Assembly: GCF_004151105.1 (NCBI RefSeq)
Contig: NZ_PHRF01000027.1
Span: forward strand, 113,008-177,007
Length of the DNA: 64,000 nucleotides
Source: Streptomyces sp. L-9-10
GTDB taxonomy: Bacteria > Actinomycetota > Actinomycetes > Streptomycetales > Streptomycetaceae
Direction: 5' to 3'
Shown here: positions 1 to 9,203 of the stretch, one piece after another
Layout: each line of letters begins with the position of its first letter
How positions within the stretch are numbered: the stretch's first letter is position 1
Translations under genes and position numbers: made by a program
The notes under the pieces: generated by a model
The model's database searches: none
What the model was told of the DNA's origin: nothing
The model's input: only the letters and a program-made list of their open reading frames with translations

Positions 1-868
1 CCGCGCCCGCGGACGGGTCGACGGAGTGGACCACCGGGTCGTGGAGGTAGCGGCGGACCAGGAGGTCGACATTGCGGTCGAGGGTGGCGGAGAACAGCAG
101 CCGCTGGCCCTCGGTGCGCACCTGGTCGAGCAGCGCGGTGACCTGCGGCATGAATCCCATGTCGGCCATCTGGTCGGCCTCGTCGAGCACTGTGATGGCG
201 ACCCGGTCCAGCCGGCAGTCGCCGCGGTCGATGAGGTCCTTGAGCCGTCCCGGGGTGGCGACGACGATCTCCGTGCCACCGCGCAGCGCGCTGGACTGGC
301 GGCCGATCGACATACCGCCGACGACCGTGGCCAGCCGCAGCTTCAGCGACCGGGCGTACGGGGTGAGCGCGTCGGTGACCTGCTGGGCCAGTTCCCGGGT
401 GGGGACGAGGATCAGGGCGAGCGGCTGCTTGGGCTGGGCGCGCTGTCCGGCGGTACGGGCCAGCACCGCCAGGCCGAAGGCGAGGGTCTTGCCGGAGCCG
501 GTACGTCCCCGGCCGAGAACGTCCCGGCCGGCCAGCGAGTTGGGCAGGGTGGCCGCCTGGATCGGGAACGGCTCGCTGACCCCCAGACCGCTGAGCGTCT
601 TGAGCAGTTCGGACGGCATGTCCAGGTCGGCGAAGGCCGCGACCGCGGGCAGCGCCGGGGTGAGGGTGACGGGGAGGGCGAACTCGCCCTTCAGCGCGGC
701 GGGGCGCCGCCCATGTCCGCCACCGGAACGGCCCGGGGCGCCGGAGCGCCCCTGGGAACCCGAACGGCTGGAGGAACCCGAGCCGAACCGGCCGCCCCGG
801 CCGGAGCCGGCGGAGCCGCCCGTGCGGGTGCGGGAGTAACGGTCGTTCGTGCGTGCTGCGCGGTTCAT
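1..868 (-). CDS. DEAD-box ATP-dependent RNA helicase (5' part of gene, cut by window edge)
   Basis: Unwinds structured RNA with ATP, as RhlE/DeaD-type helicases do in cold adaptation and ribosome or mRNA turnover. Only the first ~289 residues are in the window. They begin with a ~60-residue low-complexity Arg/Gly/Ser tail, followed by the first RecA-like domain. Visible motifs are the P-loop GRTGSGKT (~residues 121-128), PTRELAQQ, TPGRL, the Walker B DEAD (~215) and SAT. The ATG at 868 follows a GAAAGG ribosome site. It lies 275 bp downstream of cspA on the same strand, with a terminator between them, so it probably also has its own promoter. The helicase call is firm; the exact subfamily is not, because the C-terminal domain is missing. 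Confidence 0.95.
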   Translation of the reverse strand, partial: MNRAARTNDRYSRTRTGGSAGSGRGGRFGSGSSSRSGSQGRSGAPGRSGGGHGRRPAALKGEFALPVTLTPALPAVAAFADLDMPSELLKTLSGLGVSEPFPIQAATLPNSLAGRDVLGRGRTGSGKTLAFGLAVLARTAGQRAQPKQPLALILVPTRELAQQVTDALTPYARSLKLRLATVVGGMSIGRQSSALRGGTEIVVATPGRLKDLIDRGDCRLDRVAITVLDEADQMADMGFMPQVTALLDQVRTEGQRLLFSATLDRNVDLLVRRYLHDPVVHSVDPSAGA

Positions 869-1090
869 TCAGAACCTTTCTCGATGGGCACGTATCGAGA
901 ATTCTCGGCAGAAACACCGCACGAAGAATCGCAAGAACGAGCCGATTACATACAGAGACCAGAGCCGCGCCGGGGCGTAGAACAGCCGGAACCGTGCGTC
1001 GCGTTCCGCACACCATCAGGGCACGCGGAACAGGCTCTGTCGAAACGTGGAAGATTACGGGAAAACCACGTGAAAAATATAAAAACAACG

Positions 1091-1126
1091 AGCTGGGGCC
1101 CGCATTTCTAGGTGCGGACCCCAGCT
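1091..1126 (-). terminator. Rho-independent terminator after cspA
   Basis: A 14-bp stem with one G-T pair (arms begin agctgggg on each strand) and a short loop is followed on the minus strand by a T-rich run (cgttgtttttatattttt). This is the classic intrinsic terminator layout, 18 bp past the cspA stop and before the helicase gene. Confidence 0.85.
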
Positions 1127-1143
1127 ACGTCATGAATTCAGCG

Positions 1144-1347
1144 TCAGGCGGGAACGATGTTCTCCGCCTGCGGGCCCTTCTGGCCCTGCGTGACGTCGAA
1201 GTTCACCTTCTGGCCCTCCTGCAGCTCACGGAAGCCCTGGGCGGCGATGTTCGAGTAGTGGGCGAAGACGTCGGCGCCGCCGCCGTCCTGCTCGATGAAG
1301 CCGAAACCCTTTTCCGCGTTGAACCACTTGACGGTGCCACTGGCCAT
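1144..1347 (-). CDS. cspA: Cold-shock protein, CspA family
   Basis: A 67-residue single-domain OB-fold RNA chaperone that melts mRNA structure. The sequence shows the family N-terminus [10 protein letters not shown], the RNP1-like KGFGFI, the RNP2-like DVFAHYS, and the usual C-terminal GPQAENI. A longer reading frame extends upstream, but the ATG at 1347 is preceded by AAGGAG at good spacing and matches the fixed family length, so the short form is used. The gene is read toward a DEAD-box helicase, a functionally related partner. An untranslated leader containing a hairpin lies upstream. Streptomyces carry several CspA paralogues, so the symbol names the family rather than a specific orthologue. 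Confidence 0.96.
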   Translation of the reverse strand: MASGTVKWFNAEKGFGFIEQDGGGADVFAHYSNIAAQGFRELQEGQKVNFDVTQGQKGPQAENIVPA

Positions 1348-1377
1348 GTTGATCTCCTTCGGGGCATTTAGCCCGGA

Positions 1378-1396
1378 GGTCCGCACTGTGCGGACC
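1378..1396 (-). promoter_or_regulatory. Hairpin in the cspA leader
   Basis: A perfect inverted repeat (GGTCCGCA, 3-nt loop, TGCGGACC) sits ~30 bp upstream of the cspA start codon. It is probably transcribed as part of the 5' leader, a region that often controls cold-shock genes. The rest of 1397-1741 shows no convincing gene. Its role is inferred. Confidence 0.45.
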
Positions 1397-1741
1397 CCAC
1401 GTCGCCGCGATGATTACCCCGTCCGGAGAAAGCCCGGAAATACAAAAGCGCACCCACCGGCACATAAAGCCGGTAAGAGCACTTGAAGTCTTTGGGAACC
1501 ACAACTGCAACTGAGATCAACAGTAGCACGGCGCGAGCGGCCGGGTACGGCAGGCAATATCACTCCGTCCGCCGTGCCACAAATCTTCATCACGCATCAA
1601 GCCAATTTCTGCACCAGCGACCACAGATATTCAGGAGCCGTGGGCTCCGCCCCGGTCGGCCGGGGCGACCGTGCCCGTCGTCCGGGCCGGGGGGCGCCGG
1701 GACGCCTGGCGGGAAATCCGGTGACGCGTACCGTGGGACGC

Positions 1742-2374
1742 GTGTGCTGGAGTGCGACAGCCGATCTTGTGGTGGGCGCCGGTATCACCGTGGTCGGCGT
1801 GGCCTGTGTGTCTCGGGTACGCAGGGTCCGGGATCTGCCGCTCGCCGCGCTGCCGTTGCTGCTGGGGGCGCACCAGATCATCGAATCGGTCGTGTGGCGC
1901 TCCGGCGGCGGCGCGGGCCCTGCCACCCTCGCCTGGGTCGTGATCGCATTGCCGGTACTGGCGGTGTGGGTGCCGTTCGCCGTCCTGCTCGCCGCGCCGC
2001 CCCGGGCGCGGCGCCGGCTGATGGTTCCGGCCGTGATCGGACTCGGCACCGCCGCGGTGCTGTCGTACTACCTCGTCCACCGGACGGCGAGGGCCGAGAT
2101 CCGCGGCCACACCATGGGGTTCGCGCTCGATCTTCCGCATGTCCCGCTGCTGGTGGTGGCCTATGCCCTGGCCACCGTCGGGGCGCTGCTCATCGGCGGT
2201 GATCCGACGGTGCGGCTGCTCGGCGTGGTCGTCGCGTACGCGGCGGTGCTGTGCGTGACGCTCTGGCGGCTGGAGTTCATCTCCACCTGGTGCGGCCTCG
2301 CGGCGGTGGCGTCCGTCCTGGTCCTGGTGTGGGCCCGGCGCCTCCCGGCCGCCCCCCGGCCACGGACGGGGTGA
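1742..2374 (+). CDS. DUF6629-family integral membrane protein
   Basis: A 210-residue hydrophobic protein with about six to seven predicted membrane helices and no known catalytic motif. The N-terminus VCWSATADLV and the following GAHQIIESVVW segment resemble the DUF6629 family, which typically starts MCWSA. I therefore chose the GTG at 1742. In-frame GTGs at 1721 and 1733 and an upstream ATG at 1574 are possible, but they would add a Gly/Arg-rich extension without family precedent. No strong ribosome site is visible. It stands alone ahead of a GH16-like gene. The molecular role of the family is unknown. Confidence 0.7.
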   Translation: MCWSATADLVVGAGITVVGVACVSRVRRVRDLPLAALPLLLGAHQIIESVVWRSGGGAGPATLAWVVIALPVLAVWVPFAVLLAAPPRARRRLMVPAVIGLGTAAVLSYYLVHRTARAEIRGHTMGFALDLPHVPLLVVAYALATVGALLIGGDPTVRLLGVVVAYAAVLCVTLWRLEFISTWCGLAAVASVLVLVWARRLPAAPRPRTG

Positions 2375-2499
2375 CGTACGAACAAACGGCCGCCCCCGTC
2401 CGCGCGGCACCGCGCCCCCACACCGTGCCGCCGGTCCCTAGCATGAGACCGAGCGGCCCCGGCGACCGCCCGCGTGGCCCGGTCTCGGGAGGGGACGTC

Positions 2500-3189
2500 A
2501 TGAGCAGCGGTACGCCCGACCCGTCCCTGACAGCCCGTACGCCACGCTTCACCGCCGACTTCTCGTCCACCGAGCAGTGGGTCGCGGGGCGCTCGTGGGC
2601 GTATCCCGGCGGCGGGCCGACCAATCCGGGGGACAACAAGCTCGATCATCTCGTGCCCGACGCGGAGTACAGCCGCGGTGGCACCTTCCGGGCGACGCTC
2701 CGTTCCGACGGCTACTGGAACACGGGGCTGCTGACCACGGAGGGCAGCCCCGGGGAGTTCACCGTCCGCACCGGAGACGTGCTGGAGACGGGCGTGCGGC
2801 TGCCCACCGAGACCGGCGCGTGGCCCGCGATCTGGACCTGGCTGGACGGCGGGAACGAGGTCGACGTCTTCGAGTACCACCCCGACAACCCCCATCTGCT
2901 GGAGCTGTCGAACCGTGTGCGGGGCAGCGAGCGCTACTACACGGACCAGGAGATCCGGCCCGGTGCGCGGGTGGGGCTGAGGGTGGAGTTCCGGTCCAGG
3001 ACGGTCGTCTGGTGGGTCAACGGCCGGCGCGTCTTCGCCGACGGCAGGGGCGTGGGCCGCGACTGGCGCGCCCATCTCATCGTCAATCTCTCCGTCTGCG
3101 CAGGTCGGTACCACCCCGCCCCGCAGCCGGGGGTGACCGCGATGTCGTACGGGGTCGACTACCTCCGGGTGTACGGCGCCCGCTCCTGA
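2500..3189 (+). CDS. GH16-like beta-glucanase fold protein without signal peptide
   Basis: A 229-residue concanavalin-like beta-sandwich protein. The central motif EVDVFE (about residues 125-130) matches the ExDxxE catalytic signature of glycoside hydrolase family 16, in which two glutamates are nucleophile and acid/base. The C-terminal VDYLRVYG is also typical of GH16 enzymes. The ATG at 2500 follows GGGAGGGG. Unlike most GH16 laminarinases, including the one at 38202-39473, there is no Sec or Tat signal, so the protein may act inside the cell or be exported by another route. The substrate cannot be predicted. It lies 76 bp upstream of a GH15 gene and could be co-transcribed with it. Confidence 0.75.
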   Translation: MSSGTPDPSLTARTPRFTADFSSTEQWVAGRSWAYPGGGPTNPGDNKLDHLVPDAEYSRGGTFRATLRSDGYWNTGLLTTEGSPGEFTVRTGDVLETGVRLPTETGAWPAIWTWLDGGNEVDVFEYHPDNPHLLELSNRVRGSERYYTDQEIRPGARVGLRVEFRSRTVVWWVNGRRVFADGRGVGRDWRAHLIVNLSVCAGRYHPAPQPGVTAMSYGVDYLRVYGARS

Positions 3190-3265
3190 AACGCGCTGCC
3201 CCCTGAACCACGCCGCCTGAACCGACGTGCGGGCCGGGGGCCGGTGCGCGAGACTCGACAACACC

Positions 3266-5179
3266 ATGAACGAGGACGCTCAGGAGACGGACACCCCGGC
3301 CGGGGACCAGCGGGACGAGGCGTATCTGCCCATCGCCGAGCACGGTCTGATCGGGGATCTGCGGACCGCGGCGCTGGTGGGCACCGACGGCCGGATCGAC
3401 TGGTTCTGCGCTCCCCGCTTCGACGCCCCCAGCGTCTTCGGATCCCTGCTGGACGCGGAGCGCGGCGGCTCCTGGGACATCCGGCCGGTGTGCCAGATCT
3501 CCACCCACAACCAGTTCTACTTCCCCGACACGAACATCCTGATCACCCGGATGCTCACGGCCGACGGCATCGTGGAGGTCCAGGACTTCATGCCGATCGT
3601 GCGGGAGCAGGACCCGCACCACCGGCAGCGGCTGGTGCGGCGGGTGGTGAACGTACGTGGCCGGATGCGGCTGGGGGTACGGATCGCGCCGCGGCTGAAC
3701 TACGGCCGGGACCGGCACCGGCTGGAGCGCATGCCCGACGGCGTACGGTTCGTCGGCGACGTCCTCGCGCTGTCGCTGCGGTCCTCCATCGCGCTGGAAC
3801 TCGACGACACCGACGCCTACGCGACGTTCGACCTCGACGAGGGTGAGACGGCCCTGTTCGACCTCGAAACGGACTACGCCTGCGCGTCCGCCGCCGCGGA
3901 CGCGGGCATCGGCGCGAACCCCGGGCCGGATCCGTGCGCGGTCGACGCCGAGGCCGCCGAGGCGCTCTTCCTGGCCACCAAGGACTTCTGGCGCCGCTGG
4001 CTGAGGCAGTCCACGTACACCGGCCGCTGGCGTGAGACGGTCCACCGCTCGGCGCTGACCCTCAAGCTGCTGACACATGAGCCGACGGGCGCCATCATCG
4101 CCGCGCCGACGCTCGGGCTTCCCGAACAGCTCGGCGGCGCGCGCAACTGGGACTACCGGTACGTATGGATCAGGGACGCCGCGTTCTCCCTGTACGCGCT
4201 GTTGCGGATGGGGTTCACCCAGGAGGCCCAGGGGTTCATCAGCTGGCTGGCCGAGCGGCTGCGGGACGCGACGGACGGCCGGGTGGGCCCGCTGCGCGTC
4301 GTGTACTCGATCGACGGTGAGGACCAACTCCCCGAGGAGGTGCTCGGGCATCTGGAGGGGTACCGGGGCTCGTATCCGGTGAGTATCGGCAACAACGCCA
4401 GCGACCAGCGCCAGCTGGACATCTACGGCGAACTGATCGACTCGATCTATCTGTTCAACAAGTACGGCGCGGGTATCTCGCACGAGAGCTGGACCGATCT
4501 GTGCGAGATCCTGGAGTGGCTGCTGAGGCACTGGGACAGCGCCGATCAGTCCATCTGGGAGACCAGGGCGGGTCAGCAGCACCACACGTACTCGCGGCTG
4601 ATGTGCTGGGTCGCCGTCGAGCGCATGATCAGAATGGCGCGCCAGCGCGGACTGCCCGGCGATCTGGTCCGCTGGACGGCCGCCCGGGACGAGATCTACC
4701 ACCAGATCATGGAGCGGGGCTGGGATCCGCGGACCCGTACCTTCGTCCAGCGGCTCTCCGCCGAGCCGGGCCGGCCTCCCGAGAACATCCTGGACGCCTC
4801 ACTGCTGCTGATGCCCATGGTCAAGTTCATCTCGCCGGTCGATCCGCGGTTCCTGTCCACCGTCGAGGCGATCGCGGACCGGCTCGTGATGGACAACCTG
4901 GTGTTCCGGTACGACCCGTCGCAGGCCCCGGACGGGCTCGACGGTTCCGAGGGCACGTTCTCGATCTGTTCGTTCTGGTGGGTGGAGGCGCTCGCCCGGA
5001 CCGGTGAGGTGGAGCAGGCGCGGCTGGCGCTGGAGAAGATGTTCACGTACGCCAACCATGTGGGGCTGTACGCCGAGCAGATCGGGCTGACCGGTGAGCA
5101 TCTGGGCAACTTCCCCCAGGCGTTCACCCACCTCGCCCTGATCAGCTCGGCGATCAACCTCGACCGGGCGATGGGCTGA
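3266..5179 (+). CDS. GH15 family glucoamylase/trehalase-like glycosidase
   Basis: A 637-residue cytoplasmic protein of the GH15 (alpha/alpha)6 family, which cleaves alpha-glucosides. Actinobacterial members of this length include trehalases. The N-terminal beta-sandwich portion contains IGDLRTAALVGTDGRIDWFC. The catalytic barrel contains NWDYRYVWIRDAAF and, near the C-terminus, EGTFSICSFWWVEAL, both GH15 landmarks. There is no signal peptide. The ATG at 3266 begins MNEDAQETD; an upstream in-frame start at 3227 would add an unlikely Arg-rich tail. Family membership is firm. The choice between glucoamylase and trehalase is open, and trehalase is plausible because trehalose is a common actinobacterial store. 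Confidence 0.88.
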   Translation: MNEDAQETDTPAGDQRDEAYLPIAEHGLIGDLRTAALVGTDGRIDWFCAPRFDAPSVFGSLLDAERGGSWDIRPVCQISTHNQFYFPDTNILITRMLTADGIVEVQDFMPIVREQDPHHRQRLVRRVVNVRGRMRLGVRIAPRLNYGRDRHRLERMPDGVRFVGDVLALSLRSSIALELDDTDAYATFDLDEGETALFDLETDYACASAAADAGIGANPGPDPCAVDAEAAEALFLATKDFWRRWLRQSTYTGRWRETVHRSALTLKLLTHEPTGAIIAAPTLGLPEQLGGARNWDYRYVWIRDAAFSLYALLRMGFTQEAQGFISWLAERLRDATDGRVGPLRVVYSIDGEDQLPEEVLGHLEGYRGSYPVSIGNNASDQRQLDIYGELIDSIYLFNKYGAGISHESWTDLCEILEWLLRHWDSADQSIWETRAGQQHHTYSRLMCWVAVERMIRMARQRGLPGDLVRWTAARDEIYHQIMERGWDPRTRTFVQRLSAEPGRPPENILDASLLLMPMVKFISPVDPRFLSTVEAIADRLVMDNLVFRYDPSQAPDGLDGSEGTFSICSFWWVEALARTGEVEQARLALEKMFTYANHVGLYAEQIGLTGEHLGNFPQAFTHLALISSAINLDRAMG

Positions 5180-5205
5180 GGGCCGGAAGGGAGCGGACAG
5201 GAATC

Positions 5206-5979
5206 ATGCCGGCGTCACGTCACCCCGTGTCCGGGGCCCCCTGCTGGGTGAGTCTGATGGCCCGCGACCTGGAGGCCGCCCAGATCTTCTACGGAGCCGT
5301 CCTCGGCTGGACGTTCCGGCCCACGGCCCTGGGCGACGAGTTCAGTCTCGCGCTCAACGACGGCGCGGCGGTCGCCGGGATCGGGGCGCTGGCTCCGAGC
5401 CTCCAGGCCGCGGTCGCCTGGACCCCGTACTTCGCCGTCGATGACGCCGACCTCGTGTCGGCCCGTATCCGCGAGCGGGGCGCGACCGTGGCGGTGGGGC
5501 CGCTCCCCATGCACACGGGCCGTGCCACCCTCGCCGCCGATCCGGACGGCGCCGTGTTCGGCTTCTGGGAGGGCAGGACCGTCGCCGGGTGGTCCGTGGG
5601 GCGGGGCAGCGCGCCGGCGCGGCTGGAGCTGCGGACCCGGGACGCGTTCGCCGCCGCCATCTTCTACGGGCAGGTCCTCGGCTGGGGCTCGGACGAGAAG
5701 GCGAGCTGCGAGGTCCACTACGAGGACGATCAGGTACTGGTGCGCGACGGCACGCACACGGTCGCGGCGCTGCGCGGCGGAGCGGTCGAGAGCGCCCCGG
5801 ACCCGCAGATCAGACCGCGCTGGCACGTGTACTTCCGGGCGGCCGACGTGAGCGCCGCCGCGCGGGCCGCCGCCGCTGCCGGCGGGGTCGTCGTCACTCC
5901 GCCGGGCCTCACCCCGGCCGGTGAGGAGGCCACCCTCCGCGACCCCGACGGCGGCCTCTTCACGATCGTCTCGGCGTGA
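5206..5979 (+). CDS. Two-domain VOC-family protein (glyoxalase/bleomycin-resistance-like)
   Basis: A 257-residue protein with two consecutive vicinal-oxygen-chelate modules (about residues 8-120 and 130-255). Each has the xxxFYxxVLGW signature: AQIFYGAVLGW in the first and AIFYGQVLGW in the second. VOC proteins bind metals and act as lyases, dioxygenases or drug-binding proteins; this sequence does not say which. The ATG at 5206 follows GGAAGGGAG and lies 26 bp after the GH15 stop, suggesting read-through transcription. A clear paralogue lies at 29327-30118. The gene ends 18 bp from the convergent DUF475 gene. Confidence 0.85.
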   Translation: MPASRHPVSGAPCWVSLMARDLEAAQIFYGAVLGWTFRPTALGDEFSLALNDGAAVAGIGALAPSLQAAVAWTPYFAVDDADLVSARIRERGATVAVGPLPMHTGRATLAADPDGAVFGFWEGRTVAGWSVGRGSAPARLELRTRDAFAAAIFYGQVLGWGSDEKASCEVHYEDDQVLVRDGTHTVAALRGGAVESAPDPQIRPRWHVYFRAADVSAAARAAAAAGGVVVTPPGLTPAGEEATLRDPDGGLFTIVSA

Positions 5980-5997
5980 GAGGGCCACGCTCGGGGG

Positions 5998-7080
5998 TCA
6001 CTCGGCCAGGCGCGCGTTACGGCGGACCGAGGACCAGAAGGACCAGCCGATCAGGACGACGCCGACGAGTCCGGTGATGAGTTCGCTGATCTGGTACTGG
6101 ATGGTGATCAGCAGGATCAGCGCCAGCGCGCCGATGGCGTAGTGCGCGCCGTGCTCCAGATAGACGAAGTCGTCGAGTGTTCCCTGCCGGACCAGATAGA
6201 CCGTGAGGGACCTGACGTACATCGCGCCGATGCCGAGGCCGAGGGCCATCAGCACGATGTCGTTGGTGATCGCGAAGGCGCCGATGACCCCGTCGAACGA
6301 GAACGACGCGTCGATCACCTCCAGATACAGGAACATGAAGAACGCGGCGTTGCCGGTGAGCGCGACCGCCGAGCCGGATCCGCGCTTCCTGGCGGCTTCC
6401 TCGACCCGTTCCTCCTCGTCCTCGATGCGGTTCTCGAAGAAGCGGGAGAGCCCGCCGACGACCAGATACGTGATGAGCCCCGCGACGCCGGCCGTCAGGA
6501 CCGTCTGGGCCTTGTCCGCGTGTGCGCCGCCGTGCTGGTGGGCATGGGTGGCGACCGTCATGGACGCGACGAGCAGCACGATCAGCGCGATACAGACCGC
6601 GAGCATGTCGATCCGGCCGAGCTTCGCCAGCGGCCGCTCCAGCCAGGCCTGCCACTTGATCTCCCGGTCCTCGAAGATGAAGTTGAGGAAGATCATCAGC
6701 AGGAAGATCCCGCCGAAGGCGGCGATCGACGGATGAGCGTCCGTCACCAGCTGCTGGTAGCGGTTCTTGTCGTTGATGGCCAGCTCCACCGCCTCGACCG
6801 GGCCGATCCTGGCGGTGAGGGAGACGATCAGGACGGGAAAGACGAGCCGCATGCCGAAGACGGCGATCAGCACCCCGACGGTGAGGAAGATCGTCTGCCA
6901 GAAGGCGCTCATCTTCTTCAGGATCCCGGCATTGATCACCGCGTTGTCGAAGGAGAGCGAGATCTCCAGGACCGCGAGGATGGCGACGATCCACAGGGCG
7001 GCCCAGCCGCCGTACAGCGCCCCGACGGCGAGGCCCGCCGCGGTGACGACAAACGCCCATCTGAATGTTTTCAGAACCAT
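5998..7080 (-). CDS. DUF475 (TerC-like) integral membrane protein
   Basis: A 360-residue polytopic membrane protein of the DUF475 family, distantly related to TerC tellurium-resistance and metal-exporter proteins. The family signature EISLSFDNAVINAGIL lies near residue 40. A second copy of the SFDGVIGAFA motif near residue 265 carries the acidic residues thought to line the pore. About nine helices can be predicted. A cytoplasmic acidic stretch (EDEEERVEEA) sits mid-protein. I chose the ATG at 7080, which gives the family N-terminus MVLKTFRW. A GTG at 7092 is in frame, but a purine-rich GAGGGGAA abuts it too closely. A role in metal ion efflux is inferred only. Confidence 0.85.
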   Translation of the reverse strand: MVLKTFRWAFVVTAAGLAVGALYGGWAALWIVAILAVLEISLSFDNAVINAGILKKMSAFWQTIFLTVGVLIAVFGMRLVFPVLIVSLTARIGPVEAVELAINDKNRYQQLVTDAHPSIAAFGGIFLLMIFLNFIFEDREIKWQAWLERPLAKLGRIDMLAVCIALIVLLVASMTVATHAHQHGGAHADKAQTVLTAGVAGLITYLVVGGLSRFFENRIEDEEERVEEAARKRGSGSAVALTGNAAFFMFLYLEVIDASFSFDGVIGAFAITNDIVLMALGLGIGAMYVRSLTVYLVRQGTLDDFVYLEHGAHYAIGALALILLITIQYQISELITGLVGVVLIGWSFWSSVRRNARLAE

Positions 7081-7091
7081 CTGGTCATCCA

Positions 7092-7155
7092 CTTCCCCTC
7101 GGTGAGGCCCCGCTTCCCCCTCGGTGAGGCCCCGGCTTCCCCTCGGTGAGGCCCG
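7092..7155. repeat. Three tandem copies of a ~21-bp unit
   Basis: The unit cttcccctcggtgaggcccc occurs three times in succession with one- or two-base variations, directly upstream of the DUF475 start. On the minus strand each copy contains a purine-rich stretch resembling a ribosome site. Confidence 0.8.
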
Positions 7156-7217
7156 GTCAGCGTCTCACCGTGAAGCCGGCTCTTCCGGGAAACACGCACG
7201 GCTGACAGACTCCTCCC

Positions 7218-8621
7218 GTGCCCGACTTCGACATGCTTGTCATCGGATCAGGACCGGGCGGCCAGAAGGCCGCCATCGCGGCGGCCAAGCTCGGCCGCCG
7301 GGTCGCCGTGATCGACCGCCCCGACATGGTCGGTGGCGTCTCCATTCATACCGGAACCGTCCCCTCCAAGACCTTGCGCGAGGCGGTGCTCTATCTCACG
7401 GGGCTGGCTCAGCGGGATCTGTACGGCCAGAGCTACCGGCTCAAGGAAGAGATCACCGTCGCCGATCTGACGGCCCGGACGCAGCATGTCGTCGGCCTGG
7501 AGGTCGACGTCGTACGCAGTCAGCTGGCCAGGAACCAGATCACACCGCTCGCGGGCACCGGCCGGTTCATGGACGATCACACGGTCGCCGTACGGGACGC
7601 CTCCGGCCAGGACCGGCTGCTGACCGCGGATCACATCGTGATCGCCACCGGCACCCGGCCGGCCCGCCCGGCGAGCGTCGAGTTCGACGACCGTACGGTC
7701 ATGGACTCGGACAGTGTGCTCAGCATGGAGAAGGTGCCCCGGTCCATGGTGATCGTGGGCGCCGGTGTCATCGGCATGGAATACGCGTCGATGTTCGCCG
7801 CCCTCGGCAGCAAGATCACCGTGGTCGAACAGCGCGCAGGGATGCTGGACTTCTGTGATGTCGAGGTCGTCGAGGCCCTCAAGTACCGGTTGCGGGATCT
7901 GGCGGTGACGTTCCGCTTCGGCGAGACGGTGGCGGCGGTCGAACGGCACGAGCAGGGCACGCTCACCATTCTGGAGAGCGGCAAGAAGATCGCCGCCGAC
8001 GCCGTGATGTACTCCGCCGGGCGCCAGGGACTGACCGAGGAACTCGACCTCGGCAAGGCGGGCCTCTCCGCCGACGCGCGCGGACGGATCACGGTCGACG
8101 AGCACTACCGCACCGAGGTTCCGCACATCTACGCCGTCGGCGACGTCATAGGCTTCCCCGCCCTTGCCGCGACCTCGATGGAACAGGGCCGGGCCGCCGC
8201 GTACCACGCGTGCGACGAGCCGGTCAATCCGATGCACCATCTACAGCCGATCGGTATCTACACCATCCCGGAGATCAGCTTCATCGGCCGGACCGAGGAC
8301 CAGCTGACGAAGGAGCGCGTGCCGTTCGAGGTCGGGGTCTCCCGCTATCGCGAACTGGCCAGGGGCCAGATCGTCGGCGACGCGCACGGCGTGCTGAAGC
8401 TGCTGGTCTCCCCGGAGGACCGGCGGCTGCTCGGAGTGCACTGTTTCGGCTCAGGGGCGACGGAGCTGATACATATCGGCCAGGCCGTGATGGGGTGCGG
8501 CGGTACGGTCGACTATCTGGTGGACGCGGTGTTCAACTATCCGACGCTGGCCGAGTCGTACAAGGTCGCCGCCCTCGATGTGACCAACAAGATCCGCGAG
8601 ATCGAGCGCATGAAGCGCTGA
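7218..8621 (+). CDS. sthA: Soluble Si-specific NAD(P)+ transhydrogenase
   Basis: A 467-residue cytoplasmic flavoprotein that exchanges reducing equivalents between NADPH and NAD+, helping balance catabolic and anabolic redox pools. It has the N-terminal FAD Rossmann motif [10 protein letters not shown], a second dinucleotide site [14 protein letters not shown] (near residue 175), the FAD motif [10 protein letters not shown] (~305), and a C-terminal dimerisation domain. In place of the CxxxxC redox disulfide of lipoamide dehydrogenases it has [16 protein letters not shown]. This supports the transhydrogenase call over disulfide reductases. The start is the GTG at 7218, with little room for a ribosome site. 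It is monocistronic, followed by a long non-coding stretch. Confidence 0.92.
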   Translation: MPDFDMLVIGSGPGGQKAAIAAAKLGRRVAVIDRPDMVGGVSIHTGTVPSKTLREAVLYLTGLAQRDLYGQSYRLKEEITVADLTARTQHVVGLEVDVVRSQLARNQITPLAGTGRFMDDHTVAVRDASGQDRLLTADHIVIATGTRPARPASVEFDDRTVMDSDSVLSMEKVPRSMVIVGAGVIGMEYASMFAALGSKITVVEQRAGMLDFCDVEVVEALKYRLRDLAVTFRFGETVAAVERHEQGTLTILESGKKIAADAVMYSAGRQGLTEELDLGKAGLSADARGRITVDEHYRTEVPHIYAVGDVIGFPALAATSMEQGRAAAYHACDEPVNPMHHLQPIGIYTIPEISFIGRTEDQLTKERVPFEVGVSRYRELARGQIVGDAHGVLKLLVSPEDRRLLGVHCFGSGATELIHIGQAVMGCGGTVDYLVDAVFNYPTLAESYKVAALDVTNKIREIERMKR

Positions 8622-9203
8622 ACCCGCCGCCCCGGCCGGGCGGGGCGACGGCCCCGGCCCGCGACGGCTCCGCTCCCTCTCTCCCCCGGTCCGCCAACAG
8701 CTCCCCGGGACAAGCGAATTCCCTTTCCCGGTCCGCGAGACTCACGGATTCGCTCCCCGAAGCGCTTGGGAAACGCGCGAATTCGCTCAAAGGATCGGTC
8801 AATCCCCTTTCCCGTGAAGCTTTCCGTGAAGCTTTTCCGTGGAGCGCCGGCCGTCGCGGCAGCACACTCCACCCGTATGACACCGCATCTATCGATCTTT
8901 GCCTTTTCTTTGCTCGCACGCCAACCGTCGCCCCGGGAACACCGAGGGGAATACACGAGGCACCCGGAGCCCTTTCCCGCGCCCCCGGAATGAGAGGTTC
9001 CGAGAGGAAGACCGCCTCGCCAGACGGGCCGTGGGGGCTCCGGCCCGTCCACTTCACCGCGTGGATCATGCACAGAACAACACCGGCGTGCGCCGGTCAC
9101 GAAGCATCTATTCACCACCGTCGGTGGCCGGGATATGACTTCAGGTGACGCCCGGCGGATATACGATCCCCCAACAACGTCTGGTGAAGAGGTAGTTCAA
9201 ACC
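8622..9203. other. Non-coding stretch upstream of the conservon
   Basis: No supportable protein gene: frames here have poor codon bias and no ribosome sites. It contains imperfect short repeats (a gtgaagctttccgtgaagct array near 8813) and relatively AT-rich DNA near 8870-8900. A possible -10-like TACGAT lies at 9162-9167, upstream of the conservon. Confidence 0.5.

Noticed and set aside
8766..8993. 75-residue open frame in the intergenic stretch before the conservon
   Set aside because: No ribosome site, poor codon bias, no recognisable motif; it overlaps repeat-like DNA.
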